Assembly: GCA_021819345.1 (NCBI GenBank)
Contig: JAKARG010000017.1
Span: forward strand, 1-16,147
Length of the DNA: 16,147 bases
Direction: 5' to 3'
Source: Actinomycetes bacterium
GTDB taxonomy: Bacteria > Actinomycetota > Acidimicrobiia > Acidimicrobiales > Palsa-688
Below are positions 13,012 through 16,147 of the stretch, piece after piece (position 1 is the first letter of the stretch; every line of letters starts with the position of its first letter). The position numbers and the translations under genes were made by a program. A model generated the notes under the pieces. The model was not told where the DNA came from and made no database searches. It saw only the letters and a program-made list of their open reading frames with translations.

Positions 13012-14805
13012 TCATGCCGAGAGGAACCCTCCGGACTGGTGCTCCCACAGCTCGCGGTAGGCGCCGGCGGCGCTGTCGAGCAGTAGCTCCCGGTGGCTGC
13101 CGGTCTCGACGATGCGCCCGTTGTCGACCACGACGATCCGGTCGAGGTGGGCGATCGTCGACAGCCGATGGGCGACCACCAAGGCGGTGGAGCCGGCCAT
13201 CAGCCGCCAGAGGGCGTCTTGGACGTAGCGCTCCGAGTTGGAGTCGAGCGAGCTGGTCGCCTCGTCGAGGATGAGGATCGGGGCGTTCTTCAGCATCGCC
13301 TGCGCGATCGCCACCCGCTGGCGTTGCCCCCCGGAGAGCTTGAGCCCTCGTTCGCCGACGATCGTGGCGTACCCCTCGGGGAGCTCTTCGACGAACTGGT
13401 CGACGAACGCCGCTTCGGCGACCTCCCTGACCCGGTCGAGGTCGGGGTCGCCGTCGAGGCCGTACCAGATGTTCTCTGCGATGCTGCGGTGCAGCATCTG
13501 GGGGTCCTGGGGTACGTAGGCGATCGCCCGGCGGAGGCTCCGCTGGGTGCAGCCGGCGATGTCCTGGCCGTCCACGAGGATCCGTCCTCCGCCGGCGTTC
13601 ATCAGCCGCAGCGCGAGGCGGGTCACCGTCGACTTCCCCCCGCCGGACGGCCCGACGATCCCGACGTGCTCGCCGGCTCGCAGCTCGAGGTCGAAGTCGG
13701 CGAGCAGCGCCCGGTCGGGGCGGTAGGCGAACGCGACGTGCTCGAAGCGCAACGAGCCTTCGGTGACGACCAGGTCCGCGGCGCCGGGCTCGTCGATCAC
13801 CTCGGGCTCGCTCGACACCAGGTGGACGAGCTTGCCCGCCCGCCCGAGCCCGCGAACGAGGTTGCGGATCTCCTGGAAGCTCGTGATCAGCTCCTGGGAG
13901 ACCGTCGAGGCGTAGAACAGCACCAAGTAGACGACGCCGGAGCGGATGTCCCCGTGCAGTGCGAGCACGATCCCGACGAACAGGGCGCCCCAGGTCATCG
14001 CGGCGATCGTCCCGCCCATCCACACCCGGGTCACGGTGAACTGCCTGCGGGCGCGCAGGTCGGCCGCCACGACCCTGTCGAGCAGCTCGCGAACCCGGGT
14101 CGACTCGGTGTCCTCGCCGGTGCCGACCAAGACGGTGGTCACGTTGCGGATCACGTCCGAGGCGGTGCCCTCGGCGGCGCTGTGCGCCCGGGAGAAGTCC
14201 CGGGAGGCCTCGGTCACCGGTCCGGAGCGCCGGACCACCACCCAGACGAACACGCCGGTCAGGCTCACCAGCACCAGCGCGACCGGCCAGGCGACGATGC
14301 CGAGCACCACCACCGCGGACACCACGATCACTGCAATGCGCAGGATGCTCCATTCGAGGGTGTCGATCCCGTCGACCAGCGCCCAGGCGAAGGCGCTGAG
14401 CGACGAGGCGACCTCTCCCGAGGGGTGGTCGACATGCCAGCGGTAGCCGAGGGACAAGAGGCGCTCGAAGCTCCGGTGGATCCCGTTGGTGAAGGTGCGC
14501 AGCGATCCCTCCCACTCCATCCATCCGGCCATCCGGGTGAGCACCTGGCCGAGCAGGAGGAACGCGGCGTAGGCCACCACCAGGGTCCCGAACCTGCTCC
14601 AGAGGGCCTCGCCCCGGTGCAGCGTCGCGATGCGGTCGAGGACGTCGGCGAACACGAGCGGGGAGGCGACGTCTTGGACCACCACCGCCGACACGAGGAA
14701 GGCCGCGGCACCGAGGAGCAGCCCCCTGTAGGGGCGGGCCAGCTCTGCGCAGTAAGCGAGGGTCTCCCGGGTCGTCGCGGCCTCTGCTCGGAGGTCGTCG
14801 TCCAC
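13012..14805 (-). CDS. ABC-type exporter half-transporter (permease fused to ATPase)
   Basis: This 597-residue protein fuses six membrane-spanning segments (about 25-320) to an ATP-binding domain (about 350-590), the layout of multidrug, lipid or peptide exporters that work as dimers. The ATPase domain is complete: Walker A GPSGGGKST (385-393), Q-loop YVPQDPQ, signature LSGGQRQR (490-497), Walker B ILILDE (510-515, with Glu515) and the H-loop histidine (His546 in VVAHRLST). The ending LWEHQSGGFL is typical. The GTG start at 14805 is chosen over the longer frame because GGAGGA (complement of 14811-14816) lies 5 bases upstream. It is the only full gene on the minus strand and no partner half-transporter is adjacent, so a homodimer is likely. 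The substrate is unknown. Confidence 0.93.
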   Translation of the reverse strand: MDDDLRAEAATTRETLAYCAELARPYRGLLLGAAAFLVSAVVVQDVASPLVFADVLDRIATLHRGEALWSRFGTLVVAYAAFLLLGQVLTRMAGWMEWEGSLRTFTNGIHRSFERLLSLGYRWHVDHPSGEVASSLSAFAWALVDGIDTLEWSILRIAVIVVSAVVVLGIVAWPVALVLVSLTGVFVWVVVRRSGPVTEASRDFSRAHSAAEGTASDVIRNVTTVLVGTGEDTESTRVRELLDRVVAADLRARRQFTVTRVWMGGTIAAMTWGALFVGIVLALHGDIRSGVVYLVLFYASTVSQELITSFQEIRNLVRGLGRAGKLVHLVSSEPEVIDEPGAADLVVTEGSLRFEHVAFAYRPDRALLADFDLELRAGEHVGIVGPSGGGKSTVTRLALRLMNAGGGRILVDGQDIAGCTQRSLRRAIAYVPQDPQMLHRSIAENIWYGLDGDPDLDRVREVAEAAFVDQFVEELPEGYATIVGERGLKLSGGQRQRVAIAQAMLKNAPILILDEATSSLDSNSERYVQDALWRLMAGSTALVVAHRLSTIAHLDRIVVVDNGRIVETGSHRELLLDSAAGAYRELWEHQSGGFLSA

Positions 14806-14913
14806 TGCGTTCCTCCAAGTCGGGGGCGCCGGCGGCGTTGCCGGCCTCGGCAGTCGGATCCCGCAGCGGACCGCCCTGCTCGCAAACTGTGCCAAACTCC
14901 TCTGGCGGGGGCC

Positions 14914-14937
14914 AACCGGTTTTATCCCCGGTACGAT
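14914..14937 (+). promoter_or_regulatory. Candidate -10 box and overlapping inverted repeat upstream of the glycosylase gene
   Basis: TACGAT (14932-14937) fits TAnnnT and ends 8 bases before the GTG at 14946, with no Shine-Dalgarno, which suggests a leaderless message. An inverted repeat, ACCGG (14915-14919) with CCGGT (14928-14932), overlaps its upstream edge and could be an operator. The left arm lies in the palindrome AACCGGTT (14914-14921). No convincing -35 is seen, and no confident promoter for the divergent ABC gene was found in this 140-base gap. Confidence 0.35.
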
Positions 14938-14945
14938 CAACGGTC

Positions 14946-15521
14946 GTGCCCAGCCTTGCCGAGCTGGCCTCGGAGGCCAGCACCTGCCGCCGGTGCCCCC
15001 TGTCGCTGGGGCGGACCCGGGTCGTGTGGGGCGGGGGCGACGCCCGAGCCGGGCTGATGGTCGTCGGAGAGGGGCCGGGCCGGGAGGAGGACCGGGAGGG
15101 CCGCCCGTTCGTCGGACGCTCCGGCCGCCTCCTCGAGCGTCTCCTGCTCGAGGAGGCAGGCCTGCGCCGCGAGCAGGTCTACATCGCCAACGTGGTCAAG
15201 TGCCGGCCCCCCGGCAACCGGGACCCGCTCCCCGAGGAGATCGAGGCCTGCCGCCCCTACCTCGAGGAGCAGGTGAGCCTGGTCGGCCCGCAAGTCGTGC
15301 TCACCCTCGGCAACTTCGCCACCCGGGTGCTGCTCGGAACCTCCGAGAGGATCAGCGACCTTCGGGGGAGGACCTATCGGTGGGGCGGCGAAGGGACGGT
15401 CCTGGTCCCGACCTTCCACCCCGCGGCTGCCCTCCGGGGGGGCGGGGAGGTGCAGACGAGGATGCGGGCGGACTTCGTGCGGGCCAAGGAGGCGCTTGCC
15501 GGCGCTCCCGCCCCGAGGTGA
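14946..15521 (+). CDS. Uracil-DNA glycosylase, iron-sulfur (family 4-like)
   Basis: This enzyme removes uracil that arises in DNA by cytosine deamination, starting base excision repair. The 191-residue product has four cysteines in the places expected for a 4Fe-4S cluster: Cys14 and Cys17 (CRRC), Cys86 (VVKCRPPGNRDP) and Cys102 (EACRPYL). The catalytic motif region is GEGPGREED (41-49) and the C-terminal substrate motif is HPAA (158-161). Length fits family 4 rather than the longer family 5. The GTG at 14946 is chosen because the Cys14-containing N-terminus starts just after it and a -10 box lies directly upstream; the frame is open further upstream without conserved sequence. Its stop overlaps the tsaE start. 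Confidence 0.92.
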   Translation: MPSLAELASEASTCRRCPLSLGRTRVVWGGGDARAGLMVVGEGPGREEDREGRPFVGRSGRLLERLLLEEAGLRREQVYIANVVKCRPPGNRDPLPEEIEACRPYLEEQVSLVGPQVVLTLGNFATRVLLGTSERISDLRGRTYRWGGEGTVLVPTFHPAAALRGGGEVQTRMRADFVRAKEALAGAPAPR

Positions 15522-16129
15522 GCAGCCAGCTCTCCGGAGCGCTCCAGGTCGTCGTAGACGACCTGGCAGGCACCAGGCGCGTGGCCGCGGAGGTTGCCGC
15601 AGTGCTCGTCCCGGGGGACTTGGTGCTGCTCGGTGGTGACCTCGGTGCGGGCAAGACGGCCTTCACCCAGGCCCTCGCCGGCGAGCTGGGCGTCGTGGGA
15701 GTCGTGACGAGCCCGACCTTCACCCTCGTTCGCCAGTACCCCACGGCCCGGGGATTCGAGCTGCTGCACGCCGACATCTACCGCCTGGAGCAGCTGTCCG
15801 AGGTGGTCGACCTCGGCCTCGCGGAGCAGATCGACTACGGAGCGGTGGCGGTCGTCGAGTGGGGGGAGCGCGGCGCTGCGGCGCTGTTGCCCGAGCACCT
15901 GTCGGTCACCCTGGATGCCCCCGACCCGGGCGCCGATACCGTCCGCTCGATCCTGCTCCGTCCATTCGGGGCCCCCTGGGCGTCGCGATGGGCTCCCCTG
16001 GGGCGCCGGATCGCGGCCGCGGCGGGCGCTGGCCTGCTCGGGCTCCGGAGCGTGCCCGCCGCCGCGGACCCGAGCCCCGCCACGGCGCCGAGCCCCGCCG
16101 CGGACCCGAGCCCCACCGGTGGCCGGTGA
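15518..16129 (+). CDS. tsaE: tRNA t6A37 synthesis ATPase TsaE
   Basis: TsaE is the small ATPase that, with TsaB and TsaD, makes threonylcarbamoyladenosine at position 37 of ANN-decoding tRNAs. The 203-residue product has the Walker A motif GDLGAGKT (40-47), the family motif TSPTF (64-68), HADIYRL (84-90) and VEWGER (113-118). The core ends near residue 150; the normal length is about 150-160. The remaining roughly 50 residues are an Ala/Pro-rich tail ending in repeated PSP units (PSPATAPSPAADPSP), which is unusual. The GTG start is within the GTGA overlap with the glycosylase stop and has no well-placed Shine-Dalgarno, so translation is probably coupled. Its own stop overlaps tsaB. Confidence 0.94.
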   Translation: MSSQLSGALQVVVDDLAGTRRVAAEVAAVLVPGDLVLLGGDLGAGKTAFTQALAGELGVVGVVTSPTFTLVRQYPTARGFELLHADIYRLEQLSEVVDLGLAEQIDYGAVAVVEWGERGAAALLPEHLSVTLDAPDPGADTVRSILLRPFGAPWASRWAPLGRRIAAAAGAGLLGLRSVPAAADPSPATAPSPAADPSPTGGR

Positions 16130-16147
16130 CCTACCTGCTGTCGATCG
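16126..16147 (+). CDS. tsaB: Start of tsaB (partial, cut by the window end)
   Basis: GTG at 16126 overlaps the tsaE stop (GTGA) and opens VTYLLSI, which fits the N-terminus of TsaB (typically a short start followed by a strand such as LLAIDTA). TsaB is the scaffold partner of TsaD in t6A synthesis and normally follows tsaE. Only seven codons are in the window, so the call rests mainly on position. Confidence 0.7.

Noticed and set aside
14828..14845. GCCGGC repeated as a possible hairpin in the ABC gene leader
   Set aside because: GCCGGC is itself palindromic and very frequent in DNA of this composition.
12497..15057. Open frames across and opposite the ABC transporter
   Set aside because: The minus-strand frame ending at 14805 has all ABC ATPase motifs; the others are shadow frames.
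1..16147. CRISPR arrays, insertion sequences, prophage genes, rRNA or tRNA genes
   Set aside because: No regularly spaced repeats, transposase, integrase, phage genes or RNA gene cores were seen; the only repeats are short tandem units within genes or the glmS upstream gap.

Overview
The window is a very GC-rich (roughly 70% or more), gene-dense stretch of a bacterial chromosome. GTG starts dominate, 4-base stop/start overlaps are common, and the gene order is the one typical of Actinomycetota: rplM-rpsI-glmM ... glmS-acpS-nnr ... tsaE-tsaB. The composition, the GTG-started genes without a Shine-Dalgarno and the very long GlmS-like protein suggest a member of the Acidimicrobiia or a close relative. 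That placement is inference; no 16S rRNA or other marker is present to confirm it.

Layout. Positions 1-345 hold a probable divergent promoter region: a possible minus-strand gene leaves the window on the left, and a good sigma-A-type promoter reads right into the ribosomal protein genes rplM (L13) and rpsI (S9), followed by glmM (phosphoglucosamine mutase). Next comes a translationally coupled OmpR-type response regulator and sensor histidine kinase pair. A 325-base non-coding gap (5005-5329) holds C-rich repeats, a nested stem structure and a 46-base near-perfect palindrome. It leads into a 1211-aa GlmS-like enzyme, about twice the usual size. Tightly packed behind it are acpS, nnr (NAD(P)HX repair), a membrane-anchored alpha/beta hydrolase and a DMT-type membrane transporter. 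On the minus strand lies an ABC exporter half-transporter. A divergent unit follows: a family-4-type uracil-DNA glycosylase, tsaE and the first codons of tsaB (tRNA t6A synthesis).

How the genes fit together. GlmS and GlmM are successive steps to UDP-GlcNAc for peptidoglycan. AcpS activates acyl carrier protein for lipid synthesis. Nnr repairs damaged NAD(P)H, TsaE/TsaB modify tRNA, and L13/S9 build ribosomes. This is a growth and envelope housekeeping cluster. In related actinobacteria I recall alanine racemase (alr) next to nnr and the hydrolase; it is absent here.

The most unusual items are the giant GlmS-like protein, with an insertion inside its glutaminase domain and a C-terminal extra region, and the structured, G-quadruplex-flanked region directly upstream of it.
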